Source: Rhodobacteraceae bacterium UBA6141 (GTDB taxonomy: Bacteria > Pseudomonadota > Alphaproteobacteria > Rhodobacterales > Rhodobacteraceae). From it: a DNA stretch of 14,326 bases. Shown piece after piece: positions 1 through 7,609 of this stretch. Below the pieces are notes generated by a model. The model was given only the letters and a program-made list of their open reading frames with translations. It ran no database searches and was not told the origin of the DNA. How positions within the stretch are numbered: position 1 is the first letter of the stretch; each line of letters opens with the position of its first letter. The position numbers and the translations under genes are program-made. The stretch is taken from assembly GCA_002423245.1 (NCBI GenBank), contig DIVD01000014.1:13717-28042 (forward strand), given 5' to 3'.

Positions 1-1182
1 CGGCGCGACAGCGACGGGCGTCTCCTGGGTCGCAGCCCTCTGCTCGCCGGGCGTGGCGACGAAACCTATCTGCGCCGCAACGCGACGCCGGCGCACGCCT
101 TCAGCGAAACAGACCGCCTCATGGCCCGGCCCCAAGAGTTCGCAGCCGATCCGCAAGCGGTCGGTGCGCAGGGCTGCTGGCGCGATTGGCGGCAGGCCAA
201 GATTACTCCCCATGACGGGCTCGTGCGGGCAGATCATCCGCTCGTTCTCGCCATCCTCGGCCGCACCCAGTCGGCCAGCTCGCTTCGCCGCCTGCTGCGC
301 AATCCGCTCAGCTTCGTGTGGGTCTATGCGTTCGGCTGGCGCGAACCGCAGAGCAGCGCCGAACCGCTCGTGCTCGACGCGCTCGGGATCGGCGATCTCG
401 TCCACATGGTTCTCGACCGCGCCTTGCGCGACCTCGAAGCCGGAGGCGGGCTCGCCGCCGCCGACACGGAGACCGTCGAAGCGGCGGTGGCCCGCGCCGC
501 GCAAGCCGTCGCCGGCGATTGGGAAAGCGAGCGTCCGGTTCCGCCGGCCGTCATCTGGAGCCGCACGATCGACGACGCCCGCGTGATGGCGGGCCGCGCC
601 TTGTCCTATGGTGATGATGTCCTGCCGGGCGCACGCTCCTACGGAGAGGTGCCCTTCGGCGGCTTGGAGCCGAAATCCGACGCGGAAACGCCCTGGGATG
701 CGAGCGCGCCGGTCACGATTCCCGACACGGGCTTCAACATCGCCGGCTATATCGACCGGCTCGACATCTCGGGCGACGGCAAGCGCGCCCTCGTGCGGGA
801 CTATAAGACCGGACGGCCGCCGCGCGGCGACATCCGCCTCAATGGCGGACGAGAGCTTCAGCGCTGTCTCTATGCCTTCGCGGTGAAGGCGCTCCTCGGC
901 GACGATGTCGCCATCAGCGCCTCGCTGCTCTATCCGCGCGAGCCCGTCGATCTCCAGCTCGACGATCCCGAGGCCGTGCTCGAGGAGATTACGGGCTATC
1001 TGCGCGCGGCACGGTCGAGTCTCGCCGGAGGCGCGGCCCTGCCTGGCCCGGATACCGGCGGCGACTATGACGACCTCGCCTTCGCCCTGCCGGCCAACGC
1101 CAGCGCCACCTATTGCAAACGCAAAATGCCGGCCGCCACGGAGCGGCTTGGCGAAGTCGCTCAGGTCTGGGAGGCGGAATGA
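1..1182 (+). CDS. AddB-like PD-(D/E)XK nuclease, C-terminal part (5' partial)
   Basis: The frame is open from the first base, so the true start lies outside the window; an internal ATG at 121 is not a convincing start because coding continues upstream. The visible 393 residues resemble the C-terminal nuclease module of AddB/RecB-type proteins. They show an S-S-L-R-R-L-L entry helix, then a G-D-L-V-H segment, then G-Y-I-D (Asp about residue 252 of the visible part), D-Y-K-T-G (Asp267, Lys269) and a Q-R-C-L-Y-A helix. That is the order of a complete PD-(D/E)XK site. In AddB an iron-sulphur cluster is held by one Cys before and three after the nuclease core. Here the first position reads L-R-N-P-L and only one Cys (Y-C-K-R) follows, so the cluster is probably absent. 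The stop overlaps the next start (ATGA, 1179-1182), so this nuclease is co-translated with the RecB-like helicase and probably works with it on DNA ends. Nuclease fold is solid; the exact family is less certain. Confidence 0.8.
   Translation, partial: RRDSDGRLLGRSPLLAGRGDETYLRRNATPAHAFSETDRLMARPQEFAADPQAVGAQGCWRDWRQAKITPHDGLVRADHPLVLAILGRTQSASSLRRLLRNPLSFVWVYAFGWREPQSSAEPLVLDALGIGDLVHMVLDRALRDLEAGGGLAAADTETVEAAVARAAQAVAGDWESERPVPPAVIWSRTIDDARVMAGRALSYGDDVLPGARSYGEVPFGGLEPKSDAETPWDASAPVTIPDTGFNIAGYIDRLDISGDGKRALVRDYKTGRPPRGDIRLNGGRELQRCLYAFAVKALLGDDVAISASLLYPREPVDLQLDDPEAVLEEITGYLRAARSSLAGGAALPGPDTGGDYDDLAFALPANASATYCKRKMPAATERLGEVAQVWEAE
1169..1174 (+). promoter_or_regulatory. Shine-Dalgarno of the RecB-like gene
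   Basis: GGGAGG lies 4 bases before ATG 1179 and 7 before ATG 1182, which are consecutive codons. It places the start at the end of the upstream nuclease gene. The earlier in-frame ATG at 1113 lies inside the nuclease gene and would add 22 residues that look like out-of-frame translation. Confidence 0.7.
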
Positions 1183-4100
1183 TGAGCAGCGTGTCCAAGG
1201 TGCTGAAGGACGACGGCGCGCGCCGCGATGCGATCAGCCTCCATGATCACTCGATCCTGGTCGAGGCCGGCGCGGGCTCAGGCAAGACCGCCGTCATGGC
1301 CGGCCGCATCGCCGCCATGCTGGCCGAAGGCGTCGCGCCGCGCTCCATCGCCGCCGTCACCTTCACCGAACTCGCCGCGAGCGAGTTGCTGTCGCGTGTC
1401 CGCGAGTTCGTCGCCGATCTCTCGGCCGGCACGATCGCGACCGAGCTGCGCGTGGCGCTGCCCGATGGGCTGTCCCAAGCCCATCGCGACAATCTCGCCG
1501 CCGCCAGCGCCGCGATCGACGAAATCACCTGCTCGACCATCCACGGCTTCTGCCAGCGCCTAATCAAGCCCTATCCGGCGGAGGCCGACATCGATCCCGG
1601 CGCCGGCGTCATGGATCGCAACCAGGCCGACCTCACCTTCCTTGAGATTGTCGATGGCTGGCTGCGCGAACGCCTGTCCGGCGGTCAGGGCGGTATCCTG
1701 GCCGAGATGGTGCTGCACAGCCCCGGCGAGACCGTGGCGCTCATCCACAAGATCGCCGAGAATCTGCGCCGTCGCCCCACGCTCACGGCCCCGCCCGTCT
1801 CTCCGCTTGGCGGCCACCTCACGGCGTTCCGGCAGGCCACGGCGGATTTCGCGAACTTCATGGATGGCACGGCGGCGGCCGAGCCGGAAACGGTGACGAT
1901 CGTCGAGCAGCTGGCCGAAATGGCGACCGCCGTGGCGAACGGTCCCGATCCCGCGACGCCCGCGGGCCTCGTTCGGCTCCTGACCGCGCGGCCCCACCCG
2001 GATCTTTGCACCAAGACCGGCGCCTTCGCCTCCTACCGCAAGAAGGGCAAATGGGCCGCCACGGCCAAACAGGCCGGTCTCTCCAAGGCCGATAGCGACC
2101 GGCTGAACGACGCAGCCGAGACCCACTACACCGCCTGTTGCGACGCTTGGGTCGCGTTGGCGCAGGCCGTCGCCGGCCATGCTCTGGCCGCGCTGATCGA
2201 CGAAGCGCGTCCGATCCTGCAACGCTATCGCGACCACAAGCGCGCCAGCGCCCAGCTCGATTTCGACGATCTGATTTTCGCCGCGCGCGACTTGCTGCGC
2301 GACCACGACGCCGTGCGCCAGGCGCTGGGACAGCGTTTCGCCCATGTCCTCGTCGACGAGTTTCAGGACACCGATCCGCTGCAAACCGAAATCTTCTGGC
2401 GGCTATGCGGCGAGCCGGTCGATGGCGATGACGACTGGACCCGCTTCCAAATCCGGCCGGGCGCGCTCTTCCTGGTCGGCGACCCCAAGCAGGCGATCTA
2501 TCGCTTCCGGGGCGCCGACGTCGGCGCCTATGTGCAGGCGCGCGACGCCTTCCGCGCCCAGGACCCCGGCGGCCTTCTCTCGATCTCCACCAACTTCCGC
2601 TCCTGCGCCTCGATCCTCACCTTCGTCAACGAGCGCTTCGAGGCCGTGCTCTCGGCCGATGGCCAGCCGGGCTTCACCGCTCTCGACCCGTTCCATGACG
2701 ATCGGGGCGGCCTGTGCGTGGCGGCTCTCGACATCGCCGTGGCCGACGAAAACGGCAAGGCCAGCGCCGAACAGCAGCGCGACGCCGAAGCCGACGCCAT
2801 CGCCGAGCTGTGCGCCCGGCTGATCGAAAGCCACCCCATCATCGACCGTCGCAGCGGCGCCGAGCGCCCCTGCCAGCCGGGCGACATCGCCTTGCTGGCG
2901 CCAACCGGCGCGGAGCTGTGGCGCTATGAGGAAGCCTTGGAACGCCGCGGCATCCCCGTGGCGACCCAAGCCGGCAAGGGACTGTTCCGCCGCCAGGAGG
3001 TGCAGGATCTGATCGCGCTGACCCGCGTTCTGGCCGACCGCCGCGACACGCTCGCGCTCGGCGCGCTGCTGCGCGGGCCTCTGGTCGGACTCACCGAAGA
3101 AGACCTGCTGAACATCATCTGGGGACTTCCGCGCTCGGAGGAACAGCCGGATCGGATTCCGCGCCTGGATCTCAGCATCGACCCTGCCGTCATCGCGCAC
3201 CCACTCGCGCGCGACGTCATCGAGCGGCTGCAATCGCTCTCCCGGCGCGGCAACAGCACGACCCCGCACGAGCTGCTCTCGCAGGCCGTGGACGTGTTGC
3301 GCGTCCGTCCGCTCCTCCTCGAGCGCCATCGTGGCCAGGCCGAGCGCGTGCTCGCCAATCTCGATCTCTATCTCAGCCTGTCGACCGGCTACGCCGTGCG
3401 CGGTTTGCGCGCCTTCGCCGAGGCGATGACAGCGGCGTGGTCCGACGAGGCCCGCGCCGTCGAGGGACGGCCCGACGCCCAGGAGGAAGCGGTCGCGCTC
3501 TTCACCATGCACGCGGCCAAGGGGCTGGAATGGCCGATCGTCATTCCGGTCAACACCATGACCGGCGTCATGGCGCCCGACAGCGCCGTGATCGACCGCC
3601 AGACCGAGACCTTCTATTGCCCGGTCCTGGGCGTCGTGCCCGAGGGCTACGAAACCGCGCGCCAGGCGGAAAAGGAGGAGCTGGACCGCGAACGCATCCG
3701 ACTCTGGTATGTCGCAGCCACCCGCGCCCGCGAACTCCTCGTCTTGCCCCGGCTCGACGCCACGCCGTCGAAATCGGCCTGGATCGGTCTCGTCGATCTG
3801 TCGCTCGCCGACCTGCCCGCCCTGGACGTCTCTCACTTGCCTGCCGGTCTCACGACCGCAGGTGCGGGCGCGGGCAACACCCAGACGCGCGCGAGCTTCG
3901 CCGCCGAAGCCGAAGCCATCGCGGCCGCGCAGACGCGGTTGACCTGGCTCGCGCCCAGCCGTGACGAAAACGCCGCCGGGACCGTGCTGCGGGAAGAAGA
4001 AGCCGCGCTCTGGACGGGATCGGCCGACGATCAGCCCCCCGAGCTGGAAGCCGCCGTCCTCGTGCAGGGGGGCCGCGAGCGCGGGCTGATCCTCCACAAG

Positions 4101-4580
4101 CTCATGGAAGAGGTGCTGACCGGCGAAATCCCCGAAGCGGAAGCCGCCCTGACCGAACGGGCTGGCCACCTCATCCGAGCCCTCGGGCAGTCTCCGGTCG
4201 TCGACCCGGCCACGGGGCTGTCGGCGCAGGAACTGGCGGCCTGTGTGGTCCGGACCCTGGCTCTGCCTGACATCGCGGCCCTACGGCCGGGTCTTCTGGC
4301 CGAATTTCCCGTCTATTCCGCACAGGCGGCCGACGGCGTGGAAACCGCAACGGCCGGGATCGCCGATGCCCTGACCCTGACGGCCGAGGGCCGCCCCGCC
4401 GTCGTCGTGGACTGGAAAAGCGATGTGACGCCGGCAACGGGAACGCTCGATCACTATCGCGCGCAGGTGCGGGCCTATCTCGACATGACCGGCGCCGAGC
4501 GCGGACTGATCGTGCTGATGACCTCCGGCGCCGTCATTCCCGTCCTGCCGACGAAGCCGACCGAAAGCGAGGCGGCCTGA
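1179..4580 (+). CDS. UvrD/RecB-type ATP-dependent helicase-nuclease (AddA-like)
   Basis: An 1133-residue SF1A helicase fused to a C-terminal nuclease. All helicase motifs are visible: Walker A A-G-A-G-S-G-K-T (30-37), the RecB/AddA signature T-I-H-G-F-C (120-125), motif II D-E-F-Q-D-T-D (393-399), motif III G-D-P-K-Q-A-I-Y-R-F-R-G (434-445), motif IV T-N-F-R-S (471-475), motif V T-M-H-A-A-K-G-L-E-W (776-785) and motif VI Y-V-A-A-T-R-A-R-E (844-852). The C-terminus has I-A-D-A followed by V-D-W-K-S-D (Asp1078), a RecB-family PD-(D/E)XK core. It should unwind and cut double-stranded DNA ends using ATP, presumably with the nuclease encoded just upstream. It differs clearly from the housekeeping alphaproteobacterial AddA, which starts with an A-N-A-G-S-G-K-T type motif, so I read it as an accessory paralogue. 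The next gene starts 4 bases after its stop. Both catalytic halves look intact. Confidence 0.9.
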   Translation: MMSSVSKVLKDDGARRDAISLHDHSILVEAGAGSGKTAVMAGRIAAMLAEGVAPRSIAAVTFTELAASELLSRVREFVADLSAGTIATELRVALPDGLSQAHRDNLAAASAAIDEITCSTIHGFCQRLIKPYPAEADIDPGAGVMDRNQADLTFLEIVDGWLRERLSGGQGGILAEMVLHSPGETVALIHKIAENLRRRPTLTAPPVSPLGGHLTAFRQATADFANFMDGTAAAEPETVTIVEQLAEMATAVANGPDPATPAGLVRLLTARPHPDLCTKTGAFASYRKKGKWAATAKQAGLSKADSDRLNDAAETHYTACCDAWVALAQAVAGHALAALIDEARPILQRYRDHKRASAQLDFDDLIFAARDLLRDHDAVRQALGQRFAHVLVDEFQDTDPLQTEIFWRLCGEPVDGDDDWTRFQIRPGALFLVGDPKQAIYRFRGADVGAYVQARDAFRAQDPGGLLSISTNFRSCASILTFVNERFEAVLSADGQPGFTALDPFHDDRGGLCVAALDIAVADENGKASAEQQRDAEADAIAELCARLIESHPIIDRRSGAERPCQPGDIALLAPTGAELWRYEEALERRGIPVATQAGKGLFRRQEVQDLIALTRVLADRRDTLALGALLRGPLVGLTEEDLLNIIWGLPRSEEQPDRIPRLDLSIDPAVIAHPLARDVIERLQSLSRRGNSTTPHELLSQAVDVLRVRPLLLERHRGQAERVLANLDLYLSLSTGYAVRGLRAFAEAMTAAWSDEARAVEGRPDAQEEAVALFTMHAAKGLEWPIVIPVNTMTGVMAPDSAVIDRQTETFYCPVLGVVPEGYETARQAEKEELDRERIRLWYVAATRARELLVLPRLDATPSKSAWIGLVDLSLADLPALDVSHLPAGLTTAGAGAGNTQTRASFAAEAEAIAAAQTRLTWLAPSRDENAAGTVLREEEAALWTGSADDQPPELEAAVLVQGGRERGLILHKLMEEVLTGEIPEAEAALTERAGHLIRALGQSPVVDPATGLSAQELAACVVRTLALPDIAALRPGLLAEFPVYSAQAADGVETATAGIADALTLTAEGRPAVVVDWKSDVTPATGTLDHYRAQVRAYLDMTGAERGLIVLMTSGAVIPVLPTKPTESEAA

Positions 4581-4584
4581 GTCC

Positions 4585-5763
4585 ATGTCGTCTCTTGCCT
4601 GGATCGATTTCGATGAAGCCGAGCGGCAGCGCGCGCAGCGCATCATGGCGCTCTTTCAGGAGCGCGAGACCCGCGACGAGCTGGGGCTGGGGGCGATCCG
4701 GGATTCCATCGCCGATCACCTCTTTCCGGGCACGAGCACGATCCAGACGCGCCTGCGATACATGCTGTTCATTCCCTGGCTCTATCGGGCGCTGGAAAAG
4801 CGCGAAGTCCCCGAAGCGCAGCTCCGCACCGAGGCGCGCGACACCGAAATCCGGCTTGCCGACGCCCTGAAAGCCGGCGGTGAGTCCAACGGCATCATCG
4901 GCCGGGATGCAGGACCACGGCTCCAGCGGTTGCCGAGTTCCGTCTATTGGGCTGGCCTGGGCGCGTGGGGCATCCGGGTCTTTCCGGGCTCGCTCGACAG
5001 TCTGTTCGTCGCCTTGCGGGGCCGTGGCCGGTCGCGCGGCGCATCCAGCGGCGAAGACGCTCTGGCCGGCGCCCAGACGCCCGCCGTCTGGAATCCGGCC
5101 TTGCCCCAGATGCCCGGCGACCTGCTTGAGCACGCCGTCTTCCGCCTGACCACCGACGAGGCGCAATTCCTCATCGACCGCCTGATCGCCAGCCAGCCCA
5201 CCGCACTGCTCACGATGCTGGCGCGCGAAGGCATCGACGCGGACTGCGACTATATCTGGACGCACCCCCATCTGTCGGCGTTTCCATCCGCAGCGCGCCG
5301 CCTCGTCCAGCATGGGGAAATCTTCTCCCATGTGATGCACGGCGCCGCGCTGCTCTATAACCTCGCGCTCAGCGAGCTGCGCCAGCGCGACGACTGGATC
5401 GAGGACTATCGCGCTCGGCTTGAAGCCTGGAGCGACGAACTCGATACCGGCGCCGTCCGCGCGTGGTCGCTCGATGATTTCTGGAATGTCGTGGAGCACC
5501 CGGCGCACGCCGTCCGACCGGCCGCCAAGCGGTTCGTGAGCGAGTGGCGCGATCTGGTTCTAGCCGGGACGGAGCAGGTAATCTCGGCGCCCGCGGCGCA
5601 GCGGCTCGTCGAGGAGCGCGAACGCCGGCTCAAGACCAGCCAGTCCCGCTACGCCAATCACGCCGTCCGCGACCGCTGGACCGGCGCATCGGGCGCCGAC
5701 CGCCTCAGCTTCCGCTGGGCGCAGGCCAAATCCCACCTGCGGGATCTCGCCCATGCTGAATAG
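4585..5763 (+). CDS. DUF6361 family protein
   Basis: A 392-residue protein that I recognise as DUF6361 from its N-terminus: S-S-L-A-W-I-D-F at the start, E-T-R-D-E-L-G-L-G at about 30, then F-P-G-T-S-T-I-Q-T-R-L-R-Y and F-I-P-W-L-Y-R-A-L-E. I see no signal peptide, membrane segment or known catalytic motif; the rest is mostly helical with many Trp and Arg residues. Its biochemical role is unknown to me. The start ATG is 4 bases after the RecB-like stop and its last 11 bases overlap the PLD gene, so it is coupled on both sides. DUF6361 proteins recur beside PLD-fold proteins and helicases in defence loci, and I recall this trio as Azaca (ZacA/B/C), from memory only. Family call is fairly firm; function is inferred from neighbours. 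Confidence 0.8.
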   Translation: MSSLAWIDFDEAERQRAQRIMALFQERETRDELGLGAIRDSIADHLFPGTSTIQTRLRYMLFIPWLYRALEKREVPEAQLRTEARDTEIRLADALKAGGESNGIIGRDAGPRLQRLPSSVYWAGLGAWGIRVFPGSLDSLFVALRGRGRSRGASSGEDALAGAQTPAVWNPALPQMPGDLLEHAVFRLTTDEAQFLIDRLIASQPTALLTMLAREGIDADCDYIWTHPHLSAFPSAARRLVQHGEIFSHVMHGAALLYNLALSELRQRDDWIEDYRARLEAWSDELDTGAVRAWSLDDFWNVVEHPAHAVRPAAKRFVSEWRDLVLAGTEQVISAPAAQRLVEERERRLKTSQSRYANHAVRDRWTGASGADRLSFRWAQAKSHLRDLAHAE

Positions 5764-7609
5764 GCGCAGCCTCGATCCCGAACAGCGAACGCTCTACGGC
5801 GCCAATCTTCAGCCGCCGGCGGGCTATGTCTTCGACGCGGCGGTCGCCACGACCTTCTCGCTCGACTTCGAGACCGCGCTCGCCGTGCCGGTCAGTCTGG
5901 CGCTCTTCGCCGCCGAGAACCGCGACGAAATTCTCTCTCATCCTCTGGCGCTACTGGAAGGCGCCGAGCGCATCGCCGGCCGCCTCGTCGTCTTCACCGA
6001 CGCCGGCCATATCCAGGCGAGCGCCCGGCCGCATTCCCGCCTTTGCTCGCTGCTCGAACGCATCATCGTCGAGGTCGCCGCCCCTCAAGGCGGGGCTTTC
6101 CATCCCAAGATGTGGGCGCTGCGCTTCACGCCATTGCGGCCCGAAGACCCCGCCCGCCTGCGTCTGCTCGTTCTCTCCAGAAACCTGACGCGCGATCGCT
6201 CATGGGACATCGCCGCCACCCTCGACGGCGTGATCACCAAGCAGCCCAAAGCCGTCAATCGCCCGGTCGCCGACTTCCTTCGCCAGCTCCCCGACCTCGC
6301 GACCGTCGGCGTTCCCGACGGAACGAAGACGCTTGTCGATGACCTGGCCGAAGACATGCGCCGCGCCGAATGGAGCCTGCCCGAACCGTTCCAGAGCGTC
6401 TCCTTCGCCGTTAACGGCCTCGGCGGAAAGCCATGGCGCCCGGAACCCTGCGTTCGGCTGGGCGTGGTGTCGCCCTTCTGCGACGATCAAACCTTGTCGA
6501 TGCTCGCCGGCCTGGCCAGCGCCGAAAAGCCCATCTTCATCGGGCGATCCGACGAACTCGCCCAGGTGCCCGGCGCCACGCTCGATGGCTTTGCCCGCGT
6601 GGCCGTGCTCGAGGAAATGGCGGCCACGGAAGATGGCGAGGAGGAGGACGCAGCGGCCCTACAAGGGCTCCATGCCAAGGCGTTCATCGCCGAACGCGGC
6701 TGGGACACCGCGATCACGGTCGGCTCGGGAAACGCCACGCGGCCGGCGCTGCTGACCGGCAGCAATGTCGAGATCTTCACCACCCTGACCGGGAAGCGAT
6801 CACGGGTCGGCAGCGTCGAGGAAATCCTCGGCGACAAGGGGTTTGGCCGGCTGACGCGGCCGTTCGTCCGCGACGAGACGGGAGCCGCCGATGCCGCGCA
6901 ACGAGCCGCCGAGGCTCGTTTGGATCGGGCACGGCGCGAGATTTGCCGCAGCGGCCTCACGCTCCGTTGCGAGCGCGGCGAGCACGCCGCCGATGGCGCG
7001 CCGGTCTGGCGGGTCTGGCTGATCCCGTCCAAACCGCTGCCCCTTACCGGGCTCGGTGCGCTGCGAGTTTGGCCGATCACGCGGGGCGAAGGACATGCGC
7101 GCGATCTGCTGGAGCCGCTCCGGCAGGGACAGCCCGCCGACCTTGGCGCAATGCCCTTGGTCGACCTTACCCGGTTCCTCGCCTGTCACCTGACGGACGA
7201 GACGGAAGACGTCTCGATCCTGTTCAGCACCGGGCTCATGATGGAGGGGCTGCCCGCAGAGCGCCACGCCGCCATCCTGCGCTGGGTGATCGACAGCAAG
7301 GACGCCTTCTTCCGCTATCTCCGCCTGCTCCTCTCCGAATTAGGCGATCCCTTCGCCGCCGCCCTCGCGGCGCAGGACGGGTCAGGTCAGGGCGCTTGGC
7401 GCGCGGCAAGCGACGACGCGCCCATCCTCGAGGAGATGGTTCGGGCCTTCTGCCGGGGCGGAGACCAGCTTCGCGCCATCGAACGGCTGATCGCACGCTT
7501 GGAAACCGGCGACGGTGACGATACCGATCCGATTCCGGCCGAGTTCCGCGCACTCTGGAATACATTCCGAATTGCGCTCGCCACGCAGGATGCCGCGCAT
7601 GCCGAATGA
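5753..7609 (+). CDS. Phospholipase D-fold (HKD-like) nuclease-family protein
   Basis: A 618-residue soluble protein with two PLD-type half-sites. The first has F-H-P-K-M-W (His117, Lys119) followed by V-L-S-R-N-L-T (Ser142, Asn144). The second has L-H-A-K-A-F (His307, Lys309) followed by G-S-G-N (324-327). The classical motif is HxKx4D: the acidic position is Arg in the first copy and Glu in the second, so the motifs are degenerate, although the His/Lys pairs and the following S-x-N or G-S-G-N loops are kept. PLD-fold proteins in defence systems act as nucleases or DNA-binding partners of helicases. A nuclease role here is inference. The gene starts inside the DUF6361 gene (11-base overlap) and ends inside the helicase gene (11-base overlap), so the three products are probably made in fixed ratio and may form a complex. 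The C-terminal ~230 residues match no domain I know. Confidence 0.82.
   Translation: MLNRRSLDPEQRTLYGANLQPPAGYVFDAAVATTFSLDFETALAVPVSLALFAAENRDEILSHPLALLEGAERIAGRLVVFTDAGHIQASARPHSRLCSLLERIIVEVAAPQGGAFHPKMWALRFTPLRPEDPARLRLLVLSRNLTRDRSWDIAATLDGVITKQPKAVNRPVADFLRQLPDLATVGVPDGTKTLVDDLAEDMRRAEWSLPEPFQSVSFAVNGLGGKPWRPEPCVRLGVVSPFCDDQTLSMLAGLASAEKPIFIGRSDELAQVPGATLDGFARVAVLEEMAATEDGEEEDAAALQGLHAKAFIAERGWDTAITVGSGNATRPALLTGSNVEIFTTLTGKRSRVGSVEEILGDKGFGRLTRPFVRDETGAADAAQRAAEARLDRARREICRSGLTLRCERGEHAADGAPVWRVWLIPSKPLPLTGLGALRVWPITRGEGHARDLLEPLRQGQPADLGAMPLVDLTRFLACHLTDETEDVSILFSTGLMMEGLPAERHAAILRWVIDSKDAFFRYLRLLLSELGDPFAAALAAQDGSGQGAWRAASDDAPILEEMVRAFCRGGDQLRAIERLIARLETGDGDDTDPIPAEFRALWNTFRIALATQDAAHAE
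7587..7590 (+). promoter_or_regulatory. Shine-Dalgarno deciding the helicase start
   Basis: AGGA lies 8 bases upstream of ATG 7599. It supports a start there (protein begins M-P-N-E-R-F) and not at the in-frame ATG 7515, whose extra 28 residues are out-of-frame translation of the PLD gene. An ATG at 7590 (M-P-R-M) overlaps this site and is less likely. Confidence 0.55.

Noticed and set aside
1560..2384. A 274-codon minus-strand frame inside the RecB-like gene
   Set aside because: Same reasoning: low-complexity antisense translation, no ribosome site, fully overlapped by a well-supported gene.
2403..4169. A 588-codon open frame on the minus strand inside the RecB-like gene
   Set aside because: It is antisense to a gene with all helicase motifs, its translation is rich in Gly, Arg and Gln with no domain, and long antisense frames are expected in DNA this GC-rich.
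1113..4580. Reading the AddB-like/RecB-like pair as the housekeeping addAB operon
   Set aside because: The helicase N-terminus and the missing AddB cluster cysteines do not fit alphaproteobacterial AddAB as I know it, and the downstream DUF6361 and PLD genes point to an accessory locus.
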